From positions 62,001 through 126,000 of the forward strand of contig NZ_SNYV01000016.1 of NCBI RefSeq assembly GCF_004363245.1: 64,000 nt of DNA, given 5' to 3'. Under the pieces are notes generated by a model. The model was given only the letters and a program-made list of their open reading frames with translations, searched no databases and was not told the DNA's origin. This stretch comes from Sphingobacterium yanglingense. Lineage in GTDB: Bacteria > Bacteroidota > Bacteroidia > Sphingobacteriales > Sphingobacteriaceae. The position numbers and the translations under genes are program-made. Below are positions 52,417 through 60,662 of this stretch, piece by piece (the first letter of the stretch is position 1; each line of letters begins with the position of its first letter).

Positions 52417-53037
52417 ATGAAAAAAGCACTAGCGTACATTAGCTTTATGATCAGTCTACTGGTCCTTGTCAGTTCCTGTAACAAAAACCAAGAGACATTC
52501 GACCCTGTTGCCCAACTTGAAGTGGAAAAACCGATCATAGAAGCCTATGTAAAAAAGAACTACCCAAATGCTGTTCAACACGAAACAACAGGCATATGGT
52601 ATGAGGTTATGGAATCTCCAGAAGAAGCAAACTATAAATACCCGTTAAAGGATACTTTAAATCAAAAATGGATCTGGACAGAAGGTACAATTAATTATAA
52701 AGGCAAACTTATAAGCAATGGAACTATATTTGACCAAACTAAAGATCCAGCAGTAGGAACAGAACTACCCCTGTATATGAGTTTAACCAGTGGCCAAGGA
52801 TCTGTTATCACGGCTTGGTTAATGGCTTTCTACCCTAAAAAGGTTACAGTGGAGTCAAAGGAAATCAATTTAGGAATGATTTTCGAAAAAGGAGCCCAAG
52901 AGGGTGCTAAATTTAGAATAATAACCCCTTCCTACTATGCGTATGGAAATAGAGCGGCAGGAAGTATACCTGCTAATTCTCCGCTTGAATTCGAAATTGA
53001 AGTACTCAAATTAAGAGATTTCAATCCTCCAAAGTAA
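52417..53037 (+). CDS. FKBP-like lipoprotein (second of two)
   Basis: A 206-residue protein with a lipoprotein signal ending in LVLVSSC near residue 21. It shares layout with the upstream gene: IEAYVKKNYPNAV, GIWYEVMESPEEANYKYPL, then an FKBP-type domain with INYKGKLISNGTIFDQTKDP, MIFEKGAQEGAKFRIITPSY and GSIPANSPLEFEIEVLKL. It is closer to canonical FKBP than the first copy because it keeps GTIFDQT and IPANSPLEF. Expected at the periplasmic face of a membrane, where it would assist protein folding. A terminator follows. Confidence 0.86.
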   Translation: MKKALAYISFMISLLVLVSSCNKNQETFDPVAQLEVEKPIIEAYVKKNYPNAVQHETTGIWYEVMESPEEANYKYPLKDTLNQKWIWTEGTINYKGKLISNGTIFDQTKDPAVGTELPLYMSLTSGQGSVITAWLMAFYPKKVTVESKEINLGMIFEKGAQEGAKFRIITPSYYAYGNRAAGSIPANSPLEFEIEVLKLRDFNPPK

Positions 53038-53061
53038 AACAAGATATCTTCTAAAAGTAAG

Positions 53062-53100
53062 AGCCGTATCTGATAAAATCAGGTGCGGCTTTTATTTTTA
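53062..53100 (+). terminator. Terminator after the second FKBP-like gene
   Basis: A 12-bp stem (53062-53073 and 53079-53090) including two G-U pairs, loop TAAAA, followed by a TTTTATTTTT tract. Confidence 0.85.
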
Positions 53101-53360
53101 CTTAACCTTTTACCGTCTAAATCTTTCTCTAGCCTTCTAAGGTTCACCTTGATACCAAGTAGGGTACTTCTTATTAGATAATAGGGACTCCATACGGACT
53201 TTATTCGGAGATAACAGGGACTTCATTCGGATAAAGTCGAATAAAATACCTGTTATTTCCTAATTATATCCTGGTCTATTACTTTTTAAAAAATAACTTA
53301 GTAATAACTTATCCCCTAGATATTAGTATATTAGTATCAGCTAGTTAAACTTAAAACAAC
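53101..53360. other. Intergenic region upstream of the DUF6266 gene, no gene seen
   Basis: Between the terminator and the next ATG there is no convincing open frame. The region holds an 11-nt-periodic repeat with nested inverted repeats (listed separately), and two copies of TATTAGTA in tandem at 53321-53336 close to the ATG. No clear TAnnTTTG element was found. Confidence 0.55.
53187..53256. repeat. 11-nt-periodic repeat with nested inverted repeats
   Basis: ACTCCATACGG (53187), ACTTTATTCGG (53198) and ACTTCATTCGG (53220) lie at exact multiples of 11 nt, with AGATAACAGGG filling the missing unit. An outer inverted pair ATAACAGG (53211-53218) and CCTGTTAT (53249-53256) encloses an inner pair GACTT (53219-53223) and AAGTC (53234-53238). 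Confidence 0.6.
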
Positions 53361-54011
53361 ATGGGAAGAACAAAAAATGGCCCCATGGGATCTGCCAGCG
53401 GGAAAATCGGACCTTTAGTATTTTACAAATGGAAAGATAAAGACTGCGTTCGGAGCAGACCTAAGGTCAACAAGAATCGCGAGCTATCTATCGACGAAAA
53501 GAAAAACCGAGGCAAATTTGGATTTGTACAGAATTACCTGAGTCCGCTAAGTAGTGCCATAAGGCTTGGTTTTCATAATTATGAGCCAAACCGGACCGCC
53601 TTTAACTCGGCTATGTCCTATACCTTACATAACGTAGTACAATCTGATGATGACGGTTTTTACATCGATCATTCGTTATTTCACATCAGTAAAGGGATAA
53701 CATCTCCTCTAAAAGATGTGACACTGGCTTATGAAGAAGGAGTACTCACTTGCAATTGGGATTACAACCCAACAATTGTCAGAGATTTAGAGCTACATTC
53801 CTTTCGTTCACTATTTGTGGCTATTCCCGATTCAAATACAAATGATATACAAGGACATACCCTACACAAAACATTGATAGATAAGCAGGAACAGATGCAT
53901 ATATCTTCCGGTTCAAACGGAAAAGTCTATCACATACATCTGGGATTTGTCGCTGTCGACCATAGCAGTCGAATCGTCGACAGCATTTATGCTGGTACAG
54001 TTACAGTCTAG
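53361..54011 (+). CDS. DUF6266 family protein
   Basis: A 216-residue protein of unknown function. The N-terminus GRTKNGPMGSASGKIGPLVF with the following KWKDKDCVRSRPK is the hallmark of DUF6266, a family found mainly in Sphingobacteriaceae and often in several copies per genome. No signal peptide or membrane segment is seen. The middle has NRTAFNSAMSYTLHNVV, and the rest is beta-rich. It is convergent with gldB, whose stop lies only 11 nt away. The upstream region is unusual for its 11-nt repeat. The role is unknown. Confidence 0.82.
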   Translation: MGRTKNGPMGSASGKIGPLVFYKWKDKDCVRSRPKVNKNRELSIDEKKNRGKFGFVQNYLSPLSSAIRLGFHNYEPNRTAFNSAMSYTLHNVVQSDDDGFYIDHSLFHISKGITSPLKDVTLAYEEGVLTCNWDYNPTIVRDLELHSFRSLFVAIPDSNTNDIQGHTLHKTLIDKQEQMHISSGSNGKVYHIHLGFVAVDHSSRIVDSIYAGTVTV

Positions 54012-54022
54012 GGGTAAGCTTA

Positions 54023-55075
54023 TTACTTGCCCTTAAACTTCGACTGCTCCAATATCTTTTGTGCATCATTCTCGCGGAAAAGCGCAACAAGATCAAGTTC
54101 AGGATTGCGCTCCATAAACTTGCGCACCATCATCCAGCCGATATACGAACCTAATTTTGGGGCAGACTCATTATTTCCACCAAGTTCAGGTGTAAAAGGT
54201 GCATCGGTAAAATATTTCTGTGTCTTTAAATAATCCGTATCATAGAGTAATCCTTCCTGCAGAAACCAGGCCCAAATATCGGCTTGATACTTCTTGGCCC
54301 AGGCAAGTTGCTCGACTGTATAGCCAATCTTGGTCTCATCAGAAGCTGATTCAAGCATAACATCCATGGCATACAATATCTTGCCATTATACACCATGTG
54401 CTGCAATGTATTTTGATTGAGATTGTCCTGTGGTAAAAGCTCCTCCCTCAAAATAGCTTCCACAACCCGAGGCGTCATATTCTCCGGGGTGAATCGACGA
54501 GACATATACAGCGGTATAGAACGGACCAATGCCGGGTAGAACTTAGAGTCGGCTCCCAAGAACATATCCAAGCCTATCCCCACATAATCTTCCCCTATCG
54601 GTGTTTGGAAAGAGAAACCACCCATAAAGGCTATAAAACGAGGTATATTATAATCCGGAAAGTAATACTTTACATACTTAAGAGCCTGTGTCAATTCCTT
54701 TTCCTGCTGCTTCAGGTTCGGATATTTTTTGGCTACAGCATCTGCTAGGTCAATAAAATCCCTTTTCTTCAACACCTGTACCAGGTTCTCCTTCAGTAGT
54801 AGTGTATCTTTGGGATTCCCTACTTCAAGCATCTGTGTCAAATAGTCGAAATAGAAATAAGGGTATTCCTGTTGCAACTGTTTATTCTTAACAGGAATAT
54901 CTGCTTCTTTAAGGGTATTAAATACCTGGTCAAAACGATCTATCTTGACAACGACATCCACCTTAGATACATCAGGCCTGCGCACTATATCTGTTTGGCT
55001 ACAAGAAGTTATTATGACAATGAAACAAGCATTAATTAAAAAAAAGGAATATTTTTGTAGTGTTTTCAGATACAT
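54023..55075 (-). CDS. gldB: Gliding motility lipoprotein GldB
   Basis: A protein of about 350 residues with a lipoprotein signal ending in VIITSC near residue 22. Family blocks are VDVVVKIDRFDQVFNTL, EYPYFYFDYLTQMLEVGNP, AFMGGFSFQTPIGEDYVGIG then LDMFLGADSKFYP, PRVVEAILREELLP, and YIGWMMVRKFMERNPEL near the C-terminus. GldB is needed for gliding in Flavobacterium but is kept in many non-gliding members of the phylum, so it does not prove motility here. The frame opens at 55096; the Met at 55075 gives the proper signal. A TATTTTTG element lies at 55100-55093 on the minus strand. nadE nearby is a common neighbour. Confidence 0.92.
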   Translation of the reverse strand: MYLKTLQKYSFFLINACFIVIITSCSQTDIVRRPDVSKVDVVVKIDRFDQVFNTLKEADIPVKNKQLQQEYPYFYFDYLTQMLEVGNPKDTLLLKENLVQVLKKRDFIDLADAVAKKYPNLKQQEKELTQALKYVKYYFPDYNIPRFIAFMGGFSFQTPIGEDYVGIGLDMFLGADSKFYPALVRSIPLYMSRRFTPENMTPRVVEAILREELLPQDNLNQNTLQHMVYNGKILYAMDVMLESASDETKIGYTVEQLAWAKKYQADIWAWFLQEGLLYDTDYLKTQKYFTDAPFTPELGGNNESAPKLGSYIGWMMVRKFMERNPELDLVALFRENDAQKILEQSKFKGK

Positions 55076-55125
55076 AGCAATCGACTTAAGACACAAAAAT
55101 ATAATTTATATAACAATTAAAAACT

Positions 55126-55785
55126 ATGGTTAATTTCACAAAGCGTTTATTTCCTTTCGTCATCCTATTTTTTGCACTCCTATCCACTTCCCAATCTCAA
55201 GCGCAAAGCTATTATTATGGGAGAGAAAAAAATATACGCTTAGGTCTGGCGATAAATCCCAATGTGGGCTGGTTGCGCTATGAAAATGATCAAGAAGGCA
55301 GTGCCAAACTTGGCTTTTCTTACGGCTTAGTTGCAGATTTAGGCTTCGCAAAAAACTATTATTTCTCCACAGGATTATTGATCAACACCATTAATAGCCG
55401 TGTAGAACCCGCTTTCAGAAGCGTAGAAAACAACGATCCCGCAATTCCAAAATACAAAGACCTTTCTCTTAAATATGTGGATGTCCCATTATCTATAAAG
55501 CTGAAGAGTACACCAAACGAATTTGGACGTTTTTATGGTCAGTTTGGCTTTACCGCAGGGGTCAAAGTATCTTCAAAGGAACAACTTGAAAATAAAAACA
55601 AAGAGACAACGAGTGCAGATCTATTCCGCTTGGGCTTACAAATTGGTGGCGGTGCCGAATGGAAAATAGGCAATGACATGGCCGTAATGACTGGCCTCAC
55701 TTTTAACAACGGTTTTACACGGACAATGAAAGACGGCTCTCCTAAAAGTTCATTTGTCGCATTGAACCTAGGACTATTGTTTTAG
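55126..55785 (+). CDS. Outer membrane beta-barrel protein (PorT-like)
   Basis: A 219-residue protein with a signal peptide (about 1-27, ending SQAQ). The mature part alternates short hydrophobic and polar strands with YGREKNIRLGLAINPNVGWL, KYVDVPLSIKLKS and FGFTAGVKVSS, and ends in FVALNLGLLF with a terminal Phe. This is the pattern of eight-stranded PorT/OmpW-like barrels. In Porphyromonas PorT takes part in type IX secretion, but most relatives have no defined role. It is divergent from gldB with a 50-nt gap and lies 32 nt before nadE. Confidence 0.85.
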   Translation: MVNFTKRLFPFVILFFALLSTSQSQAQSYYYGREKNIRLGLAINPNVGWLRYENDQEGSAKLGFSYGLVADLGFAKNYYFSTGLLINTINSRVEPAFRSVENNDPAIPKYKDLSLKYVDVPLSIKLKSTPNEFGRFYGQFGFTAGVKVSSKEQLENKNKETTSADLFRLGLQIGGGAEWKIGNDMAVMTGLTFNNGFTRTMKDGSPKSSFVALNLGLLF

Positions 55786-55817
55786 GCAAACCGTTCATAA
55801 CTATTAGGTATAAACAG

Positions 55818-57458
55818 ATGAAGATAGCATTAGCACAGCTCAATTATCATATTGGTAATTTTGAGCAGAACGAAGAGAAAATCATAAAAGCAATAGCCCG
55901 TGCAAAGCAGGAACAAGCCGATGTCATCGTATTTGCAGAACTGGCCATCGGAGGTTATCCTGCCAAGGATCTATTAAGAAATGCTGTTTTTCTGGACCAA
56001 TGCCAACAATCTTTATCACAGATAGCTACACACTGTGATACCATAGACTGCATCATCGGTGCCCCTATTCGCAATGCGTACGAAGAAGGAAAACAGCTCT
56101 CCAATGCCGCTATAGTTATCACTAAAGGGCAAATCACAGACTGTCGCAAGAAATCCCTCCTTCCTGACTATGATGTATTTGATGAATATCGTTACTTTGA
56201 GCCAAACCACAACATACAGTGTATCGAGCTACAAGGAAAAAAAATAGCGCTTACGATCTGTGAAGACCTTTGGGACAACGACCACGATAATTCCTACAAA
56301 GGAGATCTCATGCTGGAACTAGCGCAAGAGAAGCCGGATCTGATTATTAATATTGCAGCCTCTCCTTTCTCTTATATCCATTTTGACAAACGTATATCGG
56401 TATTAAGCAACAACGTACTAAAAGCAAATGCGCCCCTAATATATGTCAATCAAATTGGAGCACATCTAGACATCATATTTGATGGCCGTTCGCTGGCAAT
56501 GAACAAAAGCGCAGAAGTCATAAAAGAGCTTAACGCTTTTGATGAAGACCTACAGTATGTGACATTGGAGCATGGAGATCTGCAAACAACAGCAGTACCG
56601 CAGCCTGCAAAGCTAGGAGAGATAGCGAGTATACACCAAGCGCTATTATTGGGGCTAAAAGATTACTTTGCTAAATCCGGTTTTAAGAAGGCAGTGCTTG
56701 GTCTTTCTGGCGGATTAGACTCTGCTATAGTGGCAGCATTGGCCGTAGAGGCTTTAGGGGCTGAGAATGTCCTTGCGGTCCTGATGCCTTCTGTATACTC
56801 CACTACACATTCTATAAAAGATGCGATGGACCTCGTCGATAATACCGGATGCCAACACCTTGTATTGCCGATCAAGGAAATAGCACAATCCTTTGAAGAT
56901 ACGTTACAGGAAGCTTTCGTCGGGTTAAAGGCAGACACCACCGAAGAAAACATACAGGCACGTACGCGGGGTACCCTATTGATGGCCATCAGCAATAAAT
57001 TGGGGCATATTCTCCTTAATACCTCCAACAAAAGCGAAGCGGCTGTAGGGTATGGCACACTGTACGGTGATATGGCTGGCTCGCTAAGTGTAATTGGCGA
57101 CGTCTATAAGACACAGGCCTATAAATTGGCATCCTATATCAACCGGGAGAAGGAAATTATTCCAATAAACACTATTGTAAAACCTCCTTCGGCAGAGCTA
57201 CGTCCCGACCAAAAAGATTCGGATTCACTACCAGATTATGAGATGCTAGATGCCATTTTGTACCAATTGATTGAACTCGAAAAGTCGGGATCAGAAGTTG
57301 TCAAATTAGGTTTTGACGAGCAGCTTGTACAACGTATTACAAAATTGGTCAATAATGCCGAATTTAAGCGTTTTCAAGCACCTCCCATATTAAGAGTGAG
57401 CCCAAAAGCTTTTGGTTCTGGAAGACAAATGCCATTAGTTGCAAAATTTTCGTATTAA
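55818..57458 (+). CDS. nadE: Glutamine-dependent NAD+ synthase
   Basis: Makes NAD+ from nicotinate adenine dinucleotide, ATP and glutamine. The 546-residue protein has an N-terminal nitrilase-type glutaminase domain (about 1-250) with the Glu-Lys-Cys triad in VIVFAELAIGGYP, RKKSLLPDYDVFDE and LTICEDLWD. The C-terminal synthetase domain (about 270-546) has the PP-loop LGLSGGLDSAIVAALAVEAL, TRGTLLMAISNKLGHILLNT, SNKSEAAVGYGTLYGDMAG and KPPSAELRPDQKDSDSLPDY. The gene is in a plus-strand run and has a 54-nt gap before the DUF4136 gene. Confidence 0.97.
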   Translation: MKIALAQLNYHIGNFEQNEEKIIKAIARAKQEQADVIVFAELAIGGYPAKDLLRNAVFLDQCQQSLSQIATHCDTIDCIIGAPIRNAYEEGKQLSNAAIVITKGQITDCRKKSLLPDYDVFDEYRYFEPNHNIQCIELQGKKIALTICEDLWDNDHDNSYKGDLMLELAQEKPDLIINIAASPFSYIHFDKRISVLSNNVLKANAPLIYVNQIGAHLDIIFDGRSLAMNKSAEVIKELNAFDEDLQYVTLEHGDLQTTAVPQPAKLGEIASIHQALLLGLKDYFAKSGFKKAVLGLSGGLDSAIVAALAVEALGAENVLAVLMPSVYSTTHSIKDAMDLVDNTGCQHLVLPIKEIAQSFEDTLQEAFVGLKADTTEENIQARTRGTLLMAISNKLGHILLNTSNKSEAAVGYGTLYGDMAGSLSVIGDVYKTQAYKLASYINREKEIIPINTIVKPPSAELRPDQKDSDSLPDYEMLDAILYQLIELEKSGSEVVKLGFDEQLVQRITKLVNNAEFKRFQAPPILRVSPKAFGSGRQMPLVAKFSY

Positions 57459-57512
57459 GCATTAAACCTTTTGAATAACAGCGTGTCATAAGGTATATAA
57501 TTAGGATTAGTT

Positions 57513-58094
57513 ATGCACAAAATAGTAATATTTCTAACAGCATTTGTACTTTTAGCGTTCGCATCGTGTTCGTCGCACAAGTACCATACAACACGGGTTC
57601 AAAATCTTGATTTCAACCAGTTCAAGACATATGGCTGGTTAGAACCGGTGGATTCCTTATCAAAGGATTATTATAATAACGATATTGCCAAGGGTAATAT
57701 CATGACTACAGCTAATAAAGAAATAGAGGCACGTGGTCTGACGTATTCAAAAGAAAACCCTGACATTCTATTTCGATACATAGCTATTGTCAATAATAAG
57801 AGTAGAATCGTATATAGTACTCCTTATTACGGAGGCTGGGGATGGGGTGGTCCTTGGGGCTGGGGAGGTTACTGGGGTTGGGGAGGCTACTATGGTGGCT
57901 CTTACCCTGTAGCTAAAGAGCGTGTACGCTACGGACACCTTATATTCGAAGCTATAGACCGCAAGACAAACAGTGTAATCTGGCAGGCAAGAGGTACTAC
58001 AGAAGTCAATGAACCAGAAAAGGCAATTAACGAATTACCGAAGACGGTTACAGGCATCATGAAAGAATACCCACTACCGGTGCTGAAGAAATAA
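57513..58094 (+). CDS. DUF4136 domain lipoprotein
   Basis: A 193-residue protein with a lipoprotein signal ending in AFASC near residue 19. The DUF4136 pattern is DFNQFKTYGWLEP, IEARGLTYSKENPDILFRYI and then YGHLIFEAIDRKTNSVIWQA and the C-terminal INELPKTVTGIMKEYP. A low-complexity stretch of Trp, Gly and Tyr (about residues 111-130, WGWGGPWGWGGYWGWGGYYG) is inserted before the last strands, typical of many family members. The function is unknown; it should be membrane-anchored in the periplasm. It has its own strong terminator. Confidence 0.88.
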   Translation: MHKIVIFLTAFVLLAFASCSSHKYHTTRVQNLDFNQFKTYGWLEPVDSLSKDYYNNDIAKGNIMTTANKEIEARGLTYSKENPDILFRYIAIVNNKSRIVYSTPYYGGWGWGGPWGWGGYWGWGGYYGGSYPVAKERVRYGHLIFEAIDRKTNSVIWQARGTTEVNEPEKAINELPKTVTGIMKEYPLPVLKK

Positions 58095-58117
58095 AATCAA
58101 AATAAAACAATCCCCTT

Positions 58118-58166
58118 AAAGCCTTTAAATCGTACTGAAAACCGTACGATTTAAAGGCTTTTTTTA
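58118..58166 (+). terminator. Terminator after the DUF4136 gene
   Basis: An 18-bp perfect stem (58118-58135 and 58144-58161) with an 8-nt loop and a T tract. Confidence 0.92.
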
Positions 58167-58238
58167 TGAAAGTGTCTGTTTTTAATAGACATTAAGAACT
58201 TTCATGTCCGTTGATGACTCAATGGAATCATGAAAGTT
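58166..58238 (+). other. Alternative hairpin region upstream of the coiled-coil protein gene
   Basis: ACTTTCAT at 58198-58205 can pair with ATGAAAGT at 58166-58173 (with an inner GTCT/AGAC stem) or with ATGAAAGT at 58230-58237. The two pairings exclude each other. It begins right after the terminator, 85 nt or more before the next ATG. Confidence 0.45.
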
Positions 58239-58322
58239 TTATTTATTGTTTTATTTTTTTGTATTAAATAATTTTATTTAGGACATTTATAAATGTATTA
58301 ACATCATTTATCTATTCAAAGC

Positions 58323-58916
58323 ATGTATAAATCTATTTTATCTTTAGTTTTTCTTTTTCTAACCACAAGTACTTTCGCGCAGTTGACCTTGCAGCAAAAA
58401 TTACAATCAGACTTAAACCTTAACACACAGTTTCAAGTTTTGCTAGCACAGTCCAAGTCCCAAGACGCTGACTTTAAAATCATCAGAAAATCTAACATAG
58501 AAATCATACAGAAGAATGTAAATGACTCTATCTCAAAATACACCAAAGAAATCGCTTCTTTGAAGAACAGTTCTTCTTCGTCTGTAGCTACTGTAACGGG
58601 ATTAAAGGACTCTCTTCAAACTGTCCAATCCGAATTACAGGTCGAAAAACAAAGAACAGATAGTATCTCTTTTCTAGGGATAGATTTTGCAAAGAGCGCT
58701 TACCACACCACAGTATGGATTATTATTGCTGTATTGGGTATAGGCTTCTTCTCTATGTTAGTATCATTCCGTAAAGCAAAAGTAGATACGGTAGAACACC
58801 AAAAGACCGCTGAAGAGACTCAGAATGAGTTCCAACAATATAAAAAGAAAGCAATGGAAAAAGAACAACTGCTCAAAAGACAACTATTAGATGAACAGTT
58901 AAAAAGAGATTCTTAA
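58323..58916 (+). CDS. Membrane protein with periplasmic and cytoplasmic coiled coils, unknown function
   Basis: A 197-residue protein. Signal peptide about 1-19 (cleaved after TFAQ), a helical periplasmic stretch with likely coiled coil (about 40-125, Lys/Ser/Gln-rich), one membrane segment at about 131-152 (TTVWIIIAVLGIGFFSMLVS) and a highly charged C-terminal coiled coil ending KRQLLDEQLKRDS. I do not recognise a function. Similar proteins upstream of atpD in this phylum have been labelled tRNA methyltransferase, which nothing in the sequence supports. The atpD promoter lies in the gap after it, so it is a separate unit. Confidence 0.78.
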   Translation: MYKSILSLVFLFLTTSTFAQLTLQQKLQSDLNLNTQFQVLLAQSKSQDADFKIIRKSNIEIIQKNVNDSISKYTKEIASLKNSSSSSVATVTGLKDSLQTVQSELQVEKQRTDSISFLGIDFAKSAYHTTVWIIIAVLGIGFFSMLVSFRKAKVDTVEHQKTAEETQNEFQQYKKKAMEKEQLLKRQLLDEQLKRDS

Positions 58917-58956
58917 ACAGGCCTAAAAAAACTTACTATTTATTTTTTTATATGTT

Positions 58957-58986
58957 TTGCTTTTAAATAGATATACCTTATTTTTG
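58957..58986 (+). promoter_or_regulatory. Promoter of atpD-atpC
   Basis: TTG at 58957-58959, a 19-nt spacer and TATTTTTG at 58979-58986 match the Bacteroidetes consensus fully. The predicted leader to the ATG at 59053 is about 60 nt. Confidence 0.85.
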
Positions 58987-59052
58987 CATTCCAAAATACA
59001 GCTATGAAAATAGCTGTTTATAAATAGATTAATAAATTTTAGTCCCTATAAT

Positions 59053-60555
59053 ATGCCCAATATTGGTAAAATAGCGCAGATTATCGGCCCAGTGGTTGAC
59101 GTCAACTTTGCCGACAATGAAAATCTTCCTAAGATTTACGATGCATTGTACATTGAAAAAGAAAATGGACAGCGTGTCGTTTTAGAAGTTCAACAACACC
59201 TTGGTGAAGAGCGTGTTCGTACGATTGCGATGGATGCAACAGAAGGTTTGGTACGTGGCATGAAAGTAGTTGATACTGGTGCGCCGATCAAAATGCCTGT
59301 TGGTGAAGAAATCAAAGGTCGTGTATTTAACGTTGTCGGTTCGCCGATTGACGGCCTTCGTGAATTGGACAGAACTAATGGACGGTCTATCCACAACACT
59401 CCGCCTAAATTTGACGATCTATCTACAGAATCTGAGGTACTTTTTACAGGTATCAAAGTAATTGACCTTCTAGAGCCTTATGCTAAAGGTGGTAAAATCG
59501 GATTGTTCGGTGGTGCTGGTGTAGGTAAAACAGTATTAATCCAAGAATTAATCAACAATATCGCTAAAGGACACGGTGGTCTTTCTGTATTCGCCGGAGT
59601 TGGAGAGCGTACACGTGAAGGTAATGACTTACTTCGTGAAATGTTAGAATCAGGTATTATTAAATACGGTGATCATTTCATGGAAGGAATGGAAAAAGGA
59701 GAATGGCCTTTGAATACGGTAGATGAAGAGTTGATGAAAGACTCAAAATGTACATTCGTATTCGGTCAGATGAACGAGCCTCCTGGGGCACGTGCTCGTG
59801 TAGCATTGTCAGGACTTACAGTAGCGGAATATTTCCGTGATGGTGAAGGCGAAGGAAAAGGACGTGACGTATTATTCTTTATCGATAATATCTTCCGTTT
59901 CACACAAGCTGGTTCTGAAGTATCCGCTTTATTAGGACGTATGCCTTCAGCGGTAGGTTACCAACCGACATTAGCAACAGAAATGGGTCTAATGCAAGAG
60001 CGTATTACCTCTACTAAAAACGGTTCAATCACTTCGGTACAAGCGGTATACGTACCTGCCGATGACTTAACTGACCCTGCTCCAGCGACAACATTCGCTC
60101 ACTTGGATGCAACAACAGTATTGTCACGTAAAATTTCTGAGCTAGGTATCTACCCAGCAGTGGATCCATTGGATTCTACATCGCGTATCTTATCTCCAGC
60201 AGTATTGGGTGATGAGCACTACAACACAGCTCAACGCGTAAAAGAAATCTTACAACGTTATAAAGAACTTCAAGATATTATCGCAATCTTGGGTATGGAC
60301 GAATTATCTGATGAAGATAAATTGACTGTAACCCGTGCACGTCGTGTACAGCGTTTCTTATCACAACCATTCCACGTAGCAGAACAGTTTACAGGTCTTA
60401 AAGGTTGTTTGGTAGACATCAAAGACACGATCAAAGGATTCAATATGATCATTGACGGTGAGGTAGATGAATACCCAGAAGCAGCTTTCAACTTGGTAGG
60501 TACAATTGAAGATGCTATCGAGAAAGGTAAGAAATTATTAGCAGAAGCAGTTTAA
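59053..60555 (+). CDS. atpD: F1F0 ATP synthase subunit beta
   Basis: The catalytic subunit of F1. The 500-residue protein has the P-loop GLFGGAGVGKTVLIQELINN near residue 150, the GVGERTREGNDL block with the catalytic Glu near 185, Walker B DVLFFIDNIFRFTQAGSEVS near 273 and ALLGRMPSAVGYQPTLATEM near 295. As is common in Bacteroidetes, atpD and atpC form a unit apart from the other ATP synthase genes. It has a strong promoter, and a 107-nt gap with inverted heptad repeats separates it from atpC. Confidence 0.98.
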   Translation: MPNIGKIAQIIGPVVDVNFADNENLPKIYDALYIEKENGQRVVLEVQQHLGEERVRTIAMDATEGLVRGMKVVDTGAPIKMPVGEEIKGRVFNVVGSPIDGLRELDRTNGRSIHNTPPKFDDLSTESEVLFTGIKVIDLLEPYAKGGKIGLFGGAGVGKTVLIQELINNIAKGHGGLSVFAGVGERTREGNDLLREMLESGIIKYGDHFMEGMEKGEWPLNTVDEELMKDSKCTFVFGQMNEPPGARARVALSGLTVAEYFRDGEGEGKGRDVLFFIDNIFRFTQAGSEVSALLGRMPSAVGYQPTLATEMGLMQERITSTKNGSITSVQAVYVPADDLTDPAPATTFAHLDATTVLSRKISELGIYPAVDPLDSTSRILSPAVLGDEHYNTAQRVKEILQRYKELQDIIAILGMDELSDEDKLTVTRARRVQRFLSQPFHVAEQFTGLKGCLVDIKDTIKGFNMIIDGEVDEYPEAAFNLVGTIEDAIEKGKKLLAEAV

Positions 60556-60659
60556 TATAGAGTAGGTAGTATTTAGTATATAGTAGTTAGATATCTTGTC
60601 TTACTATCCATTAGAAAATATATTCTAAATACTAAGTACTAACTACTTAATACTATCAA
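60556..60659. repeat. Inverted pair of 7-nt-periodic repeat arrays between atpD and atpC
   Basis: Left array 60556-60590: TATAGAG, TAGGTAG, TATTTAG, TATATAG, TAGTTAG. Right array 60625-60659: CTAAATA, CTAAGTA, CTAACTA, CTTAATA, CTATCAA, the reverse-complement type. The left array begins directly after the atpD stop. The arms can pair in several registers. Confidence 0.75.
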
Positions 60660-60662
60660 AGA

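Noticed and set aside
53321..53336. Two tandem TATTAGTA copies as part of the heptad repeat family
   Set aside because: The period is 8, not 7, and only two copies exist.
54023..55075. GldB as evidence that the organism glides
   Set aside because: gldB is kept in many non-gliding Bacteroidota, and no other gliding genes are in the window.
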